The notes under the pieces are model-generated. The model was not told the origin of the DNA and made no database searches. It worked only from the letters and a program-made list of their open reading frames with translations. Source: Hypomyces perniciosus (taxonomy: Eukaryota > Ascomycota > Sordariomycetes > Hypocreales > Hypocreaceae). Taken from it: a stretch of DNA of 64,000 bases. The DNA is taken from assembly GCA_008477525.1 (NCBI GenBank), contig SPDT01000013.1:977501-1041500 (forward strand), in the 5' to 3' direction. Positions 34,999 through 46,752 of the stretch are shown piece by piece. Within the stretch, counting starts at the first letter, position 1, and each line of letters begins with the position of its first letter. Made by a program: the position numbers and the translations under genes.

Positions 34999-37380
34999 AT
35001 GGAGCGAAAAGCGACCGGCGAGCACCGCCTTCATTACACCACCCCTTCTACAACTTTCCCCACCAGTCTGCCCCTGGGGAACGGCCGCCTCGCCGCCTCG
35101 GTTCTCTCTTCGCCTGCCCAAGAAACCTTCATTTTGAACGAAGTCACTTTCTGGTCCGGAGCGCCGCATGTCGCAGGCTCTGGACTAGTCTCACAAGCTT
35201 CTGACCCCAAGGCCGAGCTGCGGGAAACACAGCGCTGTTTTCTTGCTGACGACTTGGCCCAAGGGAAGAAGAGGTCGCAGAATTACCTCAGAAGCAATAA
35301 GCTCAATTTTGGCACGAACTTGGGTGTAGGAAGACTCGACATTACTGTGGTTGGCCATGGAGATGCCAGGGACGTGCGCGGGTACGAGAGAGAGCTACGG
35401 CTCGATGAGGCTATAGCCGTGGCGAAATACGAGAGAAATGGGCACTGGTTTCGGAGAAGTAGTTTTGTGAGCTGTGCACACCAGGTGCTTGTGATGAACT
35501 TTGAGAGCAGCGATCTGGAAGATCTCAAGGTCATCGTCAGCGTGCGGGGCGAAAATGAGGCATTTGCTGCTAGGGCTCATCATGGGAGACTGGAGTTTGA
35601 TGCACAAGCGCTCGAGATAGTGCATAGTGATGGAACTTGCGGTATCAGGGGCCATGGAGTGGTTGCTGCCCAAGTGGATGAAGGCAACGTCGAAAGTAGA
35701 GATGGAAAGCTTGTCGTCACGGGAAAGAAGAGGGTCACACTTTTGCTGGCCTTCAATACCAACTTTGAACAGAGTGGCGATGCTTGGAGAGAGCAATCAT
35801 CGCGGCAAGTTGACGAAGCTTTGAGAATCTCTGCCACTGATCTCCTCGCGGCACATCTGGCCGACTACCAACCTCTCTATCGCCGGACAAGCATCACTCT
35901 CGGTCCCAGTTCGGACTCTACAACAAGTCTGCCTACAGATCAGCGTCGCCAGAAATTTGAGCCCTCTGGATACGCTGACTTGGGCATGTTCGCTCTCTAC
36001 TTTCACTATGCCCGGTATCTTACTATCGCTGGTACACGAGCCAACTCTCCCTTGCCGCTACATCTACAGGGCTTGTGGAACGACGGAGAGGCATGTCGAA
36101 TGGGATGGAGTTGCGATTACCACCTCGATGTGAACACCCAGATGAATTACTTCTCCATACTTCCCAGTGCGCTACCTGAACTCATGCAACCTCTCATCTC
36201 CTATCTTACATCTCTCGCCGAAGCTGGTGAAGATGCTGCACGAGTCTGCTACGGCTGCAATGGTTGGGTCGCCCATGTCTTCAGTAATATATGGGGCTTC
36301 GCAGACCCAGGATGGGAGGTGGATTACGGACTCAATGTAACGGGCGGGTTGTGGATGGCGAGCCATCTGATCGAACTGTACGAGTACACGCTTGACGAGG
36401 CTCTTCTGGCACAAACAGCATACCCTATCTTGAAGGGAGCGGCAGAATTCTTCCTGGATTACATGATCGAGGATCCGGAGACTGGCTGGCTGCTCACAGG
36501 CCCGTCTGTCAGCCCCGAAAACAGCTTCTTCGTGATTGGCAAGGACGGAAAGAAGGAGGAGCATCATGCGTGTCTGTCGCCCACGCTTGATGTCTTGCTT
36601 CTACGTGACCTCTTTGCCTTCTGTCTACACGCTGCAAAACGCCTCAATATTGACTCTACTTTCGCTGAGCGAGTGCAAGCTGCACAGGCAAAATTGCCGC
36701 CATTCCAAATTGGCAAACACGGGCAGCTTCAAGAGTGGCTACACGACTATGAAGAGGCGCAGCCATTCCACCGCCATCTCTCGCACACCATGGCACTCTG
36801 CCGGTCGGCCCTGGTGTCTATGCGACACCAGCCGGAACTGGCAAAGGCCGTGGACGCGGCACTCGAACGAAGGCAAGCTCGCGATGACTTAGAGGATATT
36901 GAGTTTACAGCGGCCTTATTTGGTATTAACTACGCGCGTTTGGGTGATGAGGAGAAGGCCGTGGCCCAAATCGGTCATCTGGTGGGTGAGCTCAGTTTCG
37001 ACAATCTGCTTAGCTACAGCAAGCCCGGTGTAGCGGGCGCGGAGTGCGATATATTCGTTATTGATGGTAATTATGGTGGTGCAGCGGCCATCATGGAAAT
37101 GCTGGTGCGTTCGCTCATACCGGACCTTGGAGGGGTGGTTGAGGTGGACTTGCTCCCATCTCTGCCAGCGGCGTGGTCCGAGGGAACGGCCAAGGGCCTG
37201 CGGATCAGAGGTAACATTGAGATTGATTTGCAATGGTCTGATGGGAAACTTGATAGGGCGATATTCAAGTCATATTCAGCTGGGTCTATGGCGGTATATT
37301 ACGACGAGCACTGCTACAAGGCATCATACAAGGCAAATGAGATAATCGAGCTGGGGCCTTGTCTAAAGATGGTTAAGTAA
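34999..37380 (+). CDS. GH95 alpha-L-fucosidase (or related alpha-L-glycosidase), intronless
   Basis: 793 residues from the ATG at 34999. An open frame extends further upstream but only from non-ATG codons. Family signatures are PLGNGRLAASV (residues about 25-35), ILNEVTFWSG, LQGLWND and SVSPENSF with the expected acid Glu at E507. HRHLSHTMALC and the late IDGNYGGAAAIMEML follow, with Asp D689. GH95 enzymes cleave terminal alpha-L-fucose (some act on L-galactose) by inversion, using an Asn pair and an Asp to activate water. In the Asn pair block this protein has D377-V-N379 where the characterised Bifidobacterium enzyme has N-x-N. No signal peptide is seen, so it may be intracellular or unconventionally exported. 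It is divergent from the permease. Confidence 0.92.
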   Translation: MERKATGEHRLHYTTPSTTFPTSLPLGNGRLAASVLSSPAQETFILNEVTFWSGAPHVAGSGLVSQASDPKAELRETQRCFLADDLAQGKKRSQNYLRSNKLNFGTNLGVGRLDITVVGHGDARDVRGYERELRLDEAIAVAKYERNGHWFRRSSFVSCAHQVLVMNFESSDLEDLKVIVSVRGENEAFAARAHHGRLEFDAQALEIVHSDGTCGIRGHGVVAAQVDEGNVESRDGKLVVTGKKRVTLLLAFNTNFEQSGDAWREQSSRQVDEALRISATDLLAAHLADYQPLYRRTSITLGPSSDSTTSLPTDQRRQKFEPSGYADLGMFALYFHYARYLTIAGTRANSPLPLHLQGLWNDGEACRMGWSCDYHLDVNTQMNYFSILPSALPELMQPLISYLTSLAEAGEDAARVCYGCNGWVAHVFSNIWGFADPGWEVDYGLNVTGGLWMASHLIELYEYTLDEALLAQTAYPILKGAAEFFLDYMIEDPETGWLLTGPSVSPENSFFVIGKDGKKEEHHACLSPTLDVLLLRDLFAFCLHAAKRLNIDSTFAERVQAAQAKLPPFQIGKHGQLQEWLHDYEEAQPFHRHLSHTMALCRSALVSMRHQPELAKAVDAALERRQARDDLEDIEFTAALFGINYARLGDEEKAVAQIGHLVGELSFDNLLSYSKPGVAGAECDIFVIDGNYGGAAAIMEMLVRSLIPDLGGVVEVDLLPSLPAAWSEGTAKGLRIRGNIEIDLQWSDGKLDRAIFKSYSAGSMAVYYDEHCYKASYKANEIIELGPCLKMVK

Positions 37381-37730
37381 TAATATCAGATACTGCTTGG
37401 TGATTGTGTATTCAGCAGTCTGGATCATCTAATACCCGCTGGATATTCCAGATCACATCCTGTGTCTGTTCTGTGCAGTTCTCGGATATTATTGTGGACG
37501 GGCGGAATGAGACCTTGCCTCGCTGATATATTCCCGTTCCTGATACTACAGGTTTCAGATCCTTCTGCCTTTTCCTACATAAACACTGCCAAGAAGTGGC
37601 TACAATCAGACATAGCAACGCGCATCGTGTTAGCTGGACCTATATCCCCACTGGGTGATACGACATCACTGCGAAGTGACTGGGGTCAACTCGGTCTGGA
37701 GTGACAGTTCAGCTCATTCAACACCCAAGA
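37381..37730. other. Convergent intergenic region
   Basis: 3' flanks of GH95 and the CHR transporter. Nothing further seen. Confidence 0.5.
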
Positions 37731-39412
37731 TTATCTTGATACAACAGCATACCAAATTAGCCCCAGTGCTGCCCCCATTACAATTGCGATCGGAGGACTG
37801 ACCCCAAGCCAGTAGCCCCCAACATAACTCGTGGCCGTGATAACCACCCACCACGGATCCAACGCAAGGCTCGTACCTTGTTGGAATTCCTGGTCTATAT
37901 ATCCGGTTTGCCAGATGCGGTAGACCGCAGTATAGATAAGCCCTATCGCAGCAGCATTGACACCTCTAAGAAAGGACTTGACCCATCTAAGACCGCGAAC
38001 TGCACTCCAAATTCCCATTGTGCCATGGACCGTAATAAGACCAGGGACAAAAATGCCAATAAACCCTAATGCAGCCCCAGCAGCAGAGTTGTATCCCCCG
38101 TTTATTGCCGTCAGGGCACCGAGGTATACTGCAAAATTGAAATTTGGCCCTGGGAAGCTCTGTTGAATAGCCAACCCTATCAGAAAATCCCGAGTGCTCA
38201 CCCAATTCTCTGCCACGACATATTCGCGTAGAAGTGGGATCACAACCGGTCCACCACCAAAAATAATTGTGCCAGCAAGGTACATGTTCGAAAAGAAGCT
38301 AAATAGAAGCAGCTTTGTTTGCAAGGTGCTACGCAGAACCATAATGACGACGAAGGTTAGAAGAAAGAACGCAAGAATTCCAAGACCAAACTGCCATGAG
38401 AACTCGAGTTTGTGCTCCGGTGGGACGATTCGTGGTTCGGTTCCAGAGAGAGGAAGCGGTAGTTGATCATTTTCCCTCTCCAAAGTATTCGGGTTCCCGG
38501 CTCCGATATCCCTGGTTGATTCAGAGATAGTATGCAAATTGGCCTCTCCAGCTTCTGATTCCCTCTTGCGACTATACAGTCTCCTGATGGACTTCAATAC
38601 AATTGCCACCCTTCGGACGGGTCCGTGGAGCCAGCGCAGATCGAAAACTACAGCAGCGAGTCCGGCAAGGAACATAAGAAGCGGGAAGTACCAGAGAGCG
38701 TTGTATAACATGCCGGCTGTAGCGCCGAGGAACACAAGAATGAGTGTTAGCCTATCCGTAATGGCCTTCTCTGATAGCTGTACGGCAGCAAGGGCGATCA
38801 CGCCGACAGTGGAGGCATTAAGACCTGATAGGAGTGCGTAGACTGGCCGAGGAAGTGACGATCCAATATGTGATACTCCAAGGGATAGACCATACATCCC
38901 TATAGCTCCAGGCAAGCTATCCAAAATCAGTCAGTAAACACCAGATGCTGATTTGAGTACCTCGCTTGAATGAGTTTTACCTCCATGTCAAAAAACCAAG
39001 CGCAGCCGGTAGAGAGCCAGCGTGAATTAGGTTAATACAATAAAGCATTTTGGTGCTGCCAGGGCCAGAGAAGGCCTGACACACACTGAAGATTTCTTGA
39101 TACTGCGTATCACTTAGCATTTTCTGGCCACGGCCACCCTACGAATGAGTTCATACCACCTGCTCATCTATCCATTGGAGCTTTGTTACAAACTTGTCAT
39201 GAATCTGCATACAGGCGATTAGCATAGTGCTTTCTTGCAGGTCGCATAATGGTAGAAAACGAATATCAGTATGCCATTTGGTAACTTACAATCTTGAAAT
39301 GAACTGGGGGCCCTCCGAAGGAAGTGAAACCGAGATGGTAGTTTTGCCGAATGGTGTTCCAGAATTTGCCGCGGGGCCTATCGGCTTCCTGGCTTCCCCG
39401 TTGGTGTGCCAT
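37731..39412 (-). CDS. CHR-family chromate/anion transporter, four exons
   Basis: Exons 39412-39290, 39204-39157, 39102-38981 and 38916-37731 join in phase to 492 residues. It has the two-domain (long) CHR layout. The N-half starts LGFTSFGGPPVHFKI, followed by YQEIFSVCQAFSGPGSTKM and LPGAIGMYGLSLG. The C-half has AGTIIFGGGPVVIPLLREYV and QQSFPGPNFNFAVYLGA. The repeated GG(G)P-V and PGP motifs are the hallmark. A hydrophilic linker of about 60 residues rich in Glu/Arg separates the halves. Fungal members expel or take up chromate/sulfate-like anions in the plasma membrane; direction cannot be predicted. The second intron was placed to end at ACGCAG because this restores EQ(V)YQE and uses a good branch site; a shorter 33-nt alternative is unlikely. 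Confidence 0.9.
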
Positions 39413-42400
39413 TAGGCGATTAGATCAAGACAACAATGATATCCGTCTTGCGCTTCATAACTTCTAGTGGGCGTCTTTGTCTCTATATAAATATGACTGA
39501 TCTTCTTGGCATGACAAGGATGTCATGCTAGCCATCTGGGACGTGTCATCCAATCGTATCTCGGCTTAACATCACGTGTATTTGCATTGGCTATCGTTTT
39601 TGGGGTTGCGAGAATGAGTCACACCGAGGTCATTCGAACGAGGATAATCGCACAGAGTGGGCACGTCACTCCAGCGGCTTAATTGTACAACTGGTATTCT
39701 AATCCTATTGAGTCTAACCAATAGAATTCATGGGGTATCGCTGTCGTCCTTGACAGGGAAGGCAACACATCTAATTACGGTATTAGCAGTTCATGATATC
39801 TGCGACCCCGCCGGCTGAATGACTGGGCCGACCCCTGCAAATTAAAGGGTCAGAACACCAAAGTAGTTTTGTTTCTACCCTGTAAGTTGTATCAGTTAAT
39901 AAGACGTGAGATGCAATTGAGAAAATGAAGCGCGTTGGCAGTTCTGCTGCAGGCGCAACAGACCTCTTTGCCGCTCGAGTCCATCCGCCTGGCCTAGACA
40001 TCCCGGGATTTTTGGTGTTAGAAAGAGACACAAAGCATGCTCTATTTGTTTCCGCCGGTGTCCGTCTGAGCACCCGAGCTGACTAGAAGGCCAATCCCTG
40101 TTGACAAACTGGTAAAAAGCTCCCCTCTATTGCATGAAAGCGGCGGGTGTCTGGAACCCATTGAGCTCCCACAATCGGTTAGAGTTGATGGTTGAGTTAA
40201 TACAATGCGCGATGTGAACATGGTCCAATTGTTCCCGAAGAGGTTTTCTTGGAGGCTATAAAGGCATGGTTGTGCGCACATGGAGAATTCAGCCTGCTAG
40301 AGGTGTCTTAAAGCTCATTAGTGATCTAAACATGGTCAACACCACTCTCGTGAGACCTATGGCATGTTGGTTAGTAGCAAAACTTTGCCGTAGTGAACCA
40401 CTTAATGGCAAGATGGCGTTAGTACCTGGATTAATCAGAGCAACCAGAGAATTATGTTTTGTATAACAATCATACCGGCTAAGCCAAGTCCGAATGGAAT
40501 GTAGGTGGATGTCGATGCACTTTCCGACTTGCGGATTGCCACTGACCTCATTCTTTTTTCGCCCTATTATCTGATCTAAGGACTGCTCACTATCGTACGG
40601 TCGTTGAAGACATTAGGGCTTTCTGAAGAAAGAGTTTGACAGAAATATGACGGGAATACACCCATACTGGTTTCTGCTGTCTGTGAGCCGATGAGTACGA
40701 TGTTGTCAGACCACAAATCATGCAAAAGTGAAGCTCCACACAATCTGCGTGGATAAGTAACCTTATATGCTATGTGACAGATGTCATACAGAGCTCTGGC
40801 GGGTAGATTGTTCGCCTTTGTGTAGTCCTAAAGTCCTAACAAGCCCTCCAGCCGCCAAGCCCTCCGTTGAGAGCTTCCACATCGCTCAGTTGTGGAGCTG
40901 TGGGCGTCAGTTTTGTCCGCCCCACTGGTGATGCCCGCCTTAGCTTCGGCCTGGGTTTGCCGAGTTGCTGACCAGGCTGACAAAATCTCCGTTCACGGTT
41001 AAGAACTCTGCATAAGCACCTTGTTCTCCGATCTTCCTGTCTTGAATAACAATAGCATTATCAGGCAGAACAGATACCGAGTTGCTGACTAAATTCTTGT
41101 TCTTCCTTCAAGGAGGCCACGACGTCCGAACAAACTTTTTGATCAAATGTCGTCCGACATGTTGGTCCATGGCTTCAAAAGCGTCATTCAAGCGGTGAAT
41201 GTCCGTCCTAGAGTACACACCCCTGGCTGGCGACAACTAAGCTTTTTGTCTCCCGCTCAATGAGGTGCCTCTATCCTTAACCCCCCTATTTGGTCTCCGT
41301 TTGGCAGCCGAGAAAAATTGGTCGAGTAAAGCACATGCCTTCAATAAATTTGGACCCGGTATCTTGTTTTGCATCTGCTGCTTTTGCAGACTTTGATGAC
41401 CAAGAGAGACGCGACAAGAAGAACATCAGCCCATAACAGTGGCACTATTAAACTTGCACCATAAAGGTGGTCGCACAAACTTGGTCCAATATTTCTGTCC
41501 TTTGCTGCTCTTTCTCTATAGGTATGCTCGCTTGTTGACAAGTACCTACACGGTGGATGCTCCCAGACAGCCGCAAAAAATACTAGCACTTCAAAAAGAC
41601 ATGACATTGAGTTGTGTCTAAGGGAGTTTCATGGACCCCAAACCTACAACACAATGGCTGCTGGTATAATGCTGTGTCTCCTAAATCACCAATACCCTGG
41701 CTACTTGGAAGGCTGAATGTGTGCTGGGAGAGGGCTCCATTGGAAATAGTATAGTTTTTAAGGGTGACAATGTTAATCATGACAACTCCGACAGCGATTA
41801 CGCGTCGAGCGTTATTTTCTGGTGGCAGCAGGTGATATGTCCCGTACCACCACTTCCAGAGCTCCGCTTCCACTTGAGCTGCAGTCGAACAGTTTTAATC
41901 ATGTCCTTGTATTCTAGAACGCGGGGAAAATATCGCCTCCAGGGGAGCCCCAGTCTGGCCAAGCACTGCCGCCGCCGCCAGACTCTCCCGCGAAGGAGCC
42001 TTTATCCCCGACCTTGAACCTCTAGATCGGAGACTTTTTGGCAGGGGGCAAGCACCAGCCTACATCGAACTTCGCGATGCCGCAAGTCAGGAAGGCATAG
42101 CTTGGGAGGCCGACAAACAGGCTTCATTCGATCTGTGTCTTGCTTGGTTTGGCTTGGACGGGAACTCGGAAAAAGGCCATCCAAGGCTTGGGTCTTCGGG
42201 AAGTAAAAGCCGCTATTGAAACTGGAGGTTCCCACATGATGAAAAACACGTCAAAGGCGCTCAAAAGAACTGATACTCCTTTGGTTAAGCGCGGTGAAGG
42301 ATATTTTCGCTGTCAACTTGACCCTTGTTTTTAGGATCCACATGCACACGTACATGCATACGTCAGGAACGTCGTCATGAACTCCCCAATAATAATCAAA

Positions 42401-43160
42401 CATTCTGTCCAAGGAGGAAGGGTCGGGCCGACAGGAGTAGACCAGCCAGAATCATCTGCTTGTAGCCTTATTTTAGAGCTCGTATTCAAAATTTTCGGGT
42501 CATGTTGAAATCCATCGCTCTACCACCTAGCCTCTTGATTCTTGTTAATAATTGATCCTTGGGCGCTGAGCACGACCTATTTCCGTGTATCCCCGCCCAA
42601 TAAAGAGCGAGCACATCCGATAGAGACATGTCCATTGGTGGGATTCGTTTCGATGGGGCACTGCTGACGTTTCCCTCTCCACTACTCCACACCACTCTTA
42701 GACTAGGCAGACACCATCCATCTTTCTTGAAATATTACCTTGACAAGCTAGAGCTCACAAAACGGCGTGGGGGATCCGACGTTAAAAGGTGGTGCTTCCC
42801 AACAATACAGAGTGCTAGCTATTAGATAGTAGTTTCCTCGGACTTTAGTGCTACTCACAGCAAGCAAACGACTAGCCTGCTGTCATTGAAAATGCCCCAT
42901 GACCGGAATTATGCTCTGTTTGAATGTCTAATTCCCATTCATACTCTTCAGGATTCCTGCATCGTATGACGGGCACAGAGTAGCCACCGACGACCACCAA
43001 TGAATCTTATACTACTTGTTGGCTAGTCGCCAAAGAAGCTGTGGGAGAAAAGAAGGATTCCGAGTCCATCATAACATTTACCCCCCTTTAATCGCCCCGT
43101 TCTTTTTCTGTGCTTGGCTCGTTACGCTCGCAAACGGCCCAGGGCCATGTCGAGGCCATC
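39413..43160. other. Long gene-poor region
   Basis: 3.7 kb without an intact gene. Apart from the ABC-transporter relic near 41 kb, the frames are short and unrecognisable. Confidence 0.5.
40940..41095 (-). pseudogene. Relic of an ABC transporter C-terminus
   Basis: A minus-strand frame reads NSVSVLPDNAIVIQDRKI, then GEQGAYAEFL and a stop. This is the segment after the H-loop in ABC-C/B ATPases ('xxLLPxADxIVVLxxGKIxEQGTYxEL'). The upstream Walker and signature motifs are missing, so only a scrap remains. Confidence 0.4.
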
Positions 43161-44810
43161 ATGGCGCTCTTCCCAAAGTCCGCAGATACGTCGCGAATAG
43201 GGAAGTTTATTCTCAACAAACGACTAATTCGCATTTTCATCAGCATATGGGCTTTCTTCCTCGTCGTTTTCTTCCTCCTACGGCGCCGCCAATATCGTGC
43301 TCGTGATTTGCCCGTGCTGGGCTACAATGAGACTGACGAATACTACTCTTACACGACCTTCAGCGACTACTATCCCGTGTCCATCGACCCCGCTGGCAAG
43401 TCTACCGAAGACCTCTGCGCAACGTTTCCCAAGCATCTGCTGGACCTCGTACAGCCAGTCCTGAAGATGGGCCATACCGAGGATCGCGCCAAAATCGAAG
43501 CGCAGCTTGACAGTGTCAGTGCGTGTTTTCGGCCTAATGAGTTGCTTATATTTTCTGATCTTGATGAAAGAATTGGTAATCATACTGTCATCGATATTCT
43601 TGCTCATCTCCCTCGCAAATACTATAACCGATGGTATAATCCCGACATCAAGCACTACCTATTACAAAAAGAACTCAATAAAAACGGCTTGTTACATAAA
43701 GACGAGAAGGCGAAAAAGCGCATCAAGGGCTGGGTCATTGATAGATTCAAATTCTTACCGCAGATAGAGCGTGCCTGGCACCTAAGGCCAGATAGGCCGT
43801 TCTACTTTTTCTATGAAACAGATACGTACGTTCGTTCACCTTGCCACCCCAGGGGATGACCGGTCGATATTGCGTCATATAAATTGACTCATTGACCATA
43901 TCATTTTGCAGTTACGTCGTTTGGGACAACGTATTCAGATTCCTTTCAACGTTTGACCCCGATACACCTGCATACATGGGCTCGCCATCGCCTGGACGCC
44001 ACGACAATGACCGTGACATCAAGACCTGGTTTGCCAACGGTGGCCCAGGATACATTCTTAGCCGCGGAGCAATGAAGGCTCTCCTCTATGGCGACGCATC
44101 CTCTAACAATAAAACCGGCCAACCAACCATTACCGAGAAGTGGTTCTCCCTGCTTACAGACGAATGTTGTGGTGATAGCGTTCTCGGATGGGCCCTTTGG
44201 AACGCCAATGTGGCATTGCAAGGATATTGGCCCATGTTTAACCCTCACCCATTGCATGGAATTCCATTTAGTCAGCGTTACTGGTGTCAACCGGTCTTGA
44301 CGCTTCATAAAACATCACCAAAGGATATGATTAATGCTTGGAGATGGGAGTTTGGGCAAAGGAAAAGCAAGGTATGTTCCTTCCTTTGATGCGCTACGTG
44401 TTGTCTCACTCGTGGTTCTAATTCCATTTCGATAGCGCCCAATGCTTTACTCGGACTATTGGAACTTCCACCATCCCGGTAAGCCTGGAGTTCTGGACGA
44501 CTGGGATAATGGTGACTGGGATAGCTGGGTTCCTGATCCAGAAGAAGTAATTGACTCGTTTGAGACGTGCCAGGAGGCATGTAAAAAAGATGATGGCTGT
44601 GTTCAGTGGAACTGGAGGGGGAGAGATGAGAAGAAATGCATTCTCATGCGCTCCATTAGATATGGCACCGCACGAGAGCAAGAAAAGAAGAAAGGCAAGT
44701 GGGTAGACTACAAGGCTGGTTGGCTTGGGGACAGGATTGAGAAGTGGCGCAACGAGACGCAATGCCAGGTCGTTGAATGGGTCGGACCAAGTATTCGACG
44801 AATATTTTAA
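43161..44810 (+). CDS. GT31-like (fringe/core-1 type) Golgi glycosyltransferase with C-terminal PAN-like module
   Basis: Exons 43161-43825, 43912-44371 and 44436-44810 join in phase to 499 residues. A type II anchor spans residues about 24-42 (FISIWAFFLVVFFLL), followed by a lumenal domain. RPFYFFYETDTY (about 214-225, spanning intron 1) is the DxD-like metal site of this family. WFANGGPGYILSRGAMKALL and CCGDSVLGWALW match the fringe/C1GALT fold. It probably adds a hexose to glycoproteins or lipids in the Golgi. After residue about 385 comes a cysteine-rich tail (SFETCQEACKKDDGCVQWNW...KKC) with PAN/apple-like spacing, possibly for ligand or substrate binding. The ATG at 43161 was preferred because it immediately precedes the anchor. 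Confidence 0.8.
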
Positions 44811-45766
44811 ATAAATAAAGAAATAAAAAACCAGTTCTTGTCAACGGCATGTGTTGGGTGTTAAAATCGGATTAAACGTACCACGCTTCGTGTTCTTGGG
44901 CCATTTCCTCTGGAAATTTGACTAAACTACTATTCGTACGGAGTACAAATTTCAGCATTGAAAGAGTGATTCGTTGCCTCTTGCACAGCTTACGAGTTCT
45001 GAAACTGCCAAGTGACCCAGCCAGGTTGACCTAGCTTTTTTTTTAAAGAGCCGTGATCCGATATTCACAGCGATTGGGGGATCAACCACAAGGTTAATGG
45101 GCGCCGTCTTCTCGTCAACTCTGGACTCACTAATCTGTAACATGGCTGCCAGTCTCCCAATAAGCTTTCCCTCGAGTGCTAGGGCCGCTTCTTCTATTGC
45201 AGTAGTACTCCGTAGTACTACTCAAATAAGGCAGTGCGAAGCGAGGATTACCGAGTCATGACGGCTAACAACCGGGTTTATTAGCTGTGGAGCATTTCAT
45301 GCGCGAGAGACAGCGAATCTCGGTCAGCATCATGTTTTGTCACTAGTATTATTAGTCTATACGAAGTAGATACAAGTCTACGGATTCGTTGGCTCTCGGC
45401 GTGTCAGCACGACGTCTGGCACTGTAATATAATTACTCGTACATGGCGCTGGCTTGGCAAGGACTAAGCTGGGTAGTATAACTATTTCCTATTTCCGCTG
45501 CGCTTGACTTCATACTGCTTGCTGAAAAACACCACAGTAAATCCACTGACTCTGGGCATCGCGTATTTGGGTCCGGAACTGAAGTTATGCGTCAAAGTCG
45601 GACACAACCCTTTCTACAGGTCGCTGTGGTTTAATGTGAACACGAACGCCTTCAGAATGGACAAAACTGATGAAACAAGGAAATTTTTGCCGTGCCGAGA
45701 AGGAGAATGAATCACACTTCTTCGTGGGCCTCTAAAGTCGCCATTTGACAACCAGCAAACAGCCCG
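44811..45766. other. Intergenic region
   Basis: No protein gene. Microrepeats at 44937 (CGTACGGAGTAC) and 45207 (TACTCCGTAGTA), and a T9 run at 45036. Confidence 0.5.
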
Positions 45767-45900
45767 TCCTCTGTGGCGCAATTGGCTAGCGCGTCGTAAG
45801 TTTCCAGAGCAAGTTTCTGTCCTTGTAATAAGTATAATACTAATGAAGAACATAGTGACTGTTAATCAGGAGGTTGGAAGTTCGAGCCTTCCCGGAGGAG
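45767..45900 (+). tRNA. tRNA-Asn(GTT) interrupted by a 60-nt insert at position 28/29
   Basis: After removing 45796-45855 the remaining 74 nt fold as a full cloverleaf. Acceptor TCCTCTG/CGGAGGA, D stem GCGC/GCGC, anticodon stem TCTGA/TCAGG, loop CTGTTAA (anticodon GTT), variable loop AGGTT, T stem GGAAG/CTTCC with loop TTCGAGC, discriminator G45900. A box (TGGCGCAATTGG) and B box (GTTCGAGCC) are intact, and a T5 terminator follows at 45923. The insert is not at the canonical 37/38 intron site. It has spliceosomal consensus ends and branch (see the next entry). The tRNA call is firm; whether this locus makes a functional tRNA is open. Confidence 0.85.
45796..45855 (+). other. Spliceosomal-type intron-like insert inside tRNA-Asn
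   Basis: 60 nt with donor GTAAGT (45796), branch-like TACTAAT (45839-45845) and acceptor ATAG (45852-45855). Exact removal restores base pairs 28-42 and 29-41 of the anticodon stem. Confidence 0.75.
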
Positions 45901-45922
45901 ATCTAAAGATCTATTTACTCTC

Positions 45923-45927
45923 TTTTT
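45923..45927 (+). terminator. RNA polymerase III terminator (T5)
   Basis: TTTTT located 23 nt after the tRNA 3' end. Confidence 0.6.
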
Positions 45928-46752
45928 GATTGACTCTAATTTTAGATTTTTTTTATTATACACGGCAATACTGTCTTACTCAACCTACCTAGGCTGCTAC
46001 GTTTGTCTGAAGTTGAATACGCATTTAATAATAAAGATTGGCTGCTTTCCGTAAATTAGTGCTGCAATAGTACTACAAACGGTGCGCTAAAGGACAGCCA
46101 CGCAGCACCTCAGCGTTCTGAAGCTCCATCTTAACACAATATGCAAACTCCCAAGGACACAACATATATTATACCATAATAATCGTGAGCATACGCGATA
46201 CTATTCTAATATTGTATAATTTATCATAATCCAACCCAAAGCAAACCAACATAAAGACCAGGTCAGCCAATAGAATAGTACTTGCTACCTTCGCCATAGC
46301 GGAACCTTGGCTGAGCCGGAAGTATCGTTAACGCGGACCTGTAAATCCGGGCCTAAAACTGCCGGCAAGGGCAGTCACATCCACTGGTGACAGGGAGGTA
46401 CTTTTAAATGAGGTAGATGGAGAGCTACTTCGTATACCGGCACTGAAAACGTTAATAGAATCCCACGATCTGAGGATCAAGTATGCTTGTAATGAGGATT
46501 CGTTCATGTACTCTCTCGACAGCTAGTGGTCAATGGTGTTGGCCAATAAGATGTAAAATGTAAATATTACGTATATATTTTGGGATATAGGGCGCAGCTC
46601 ATTAGGTAGAAACATGGCTGCCTAACGATCACCCGGTCATCCTACAGTCAACATATTTGATCCTCAAGGACAATGGTTATTATAATTTTAACTTCCTTTC
46701 TACATTTTCTACCGACACGTCCTCAGCAACGAGGAGTCGAGTGATATCCAAT
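45928..46752. other. Intergenic region upstream of the DUF3669 gene
   Basis: AT-rich with no gene recognised. A tRNA-like 5' half near 46589 lacks a B box and was not called. Confidence 0.4.

Noticed and set aside
46589..46660. tRNA-like 5' half (GGGATATAGGGCGCAGCTCATTAGG)
   Set aside because: No B box, T arm or closing acceptor stem follows, so it is not a tRNA gene.
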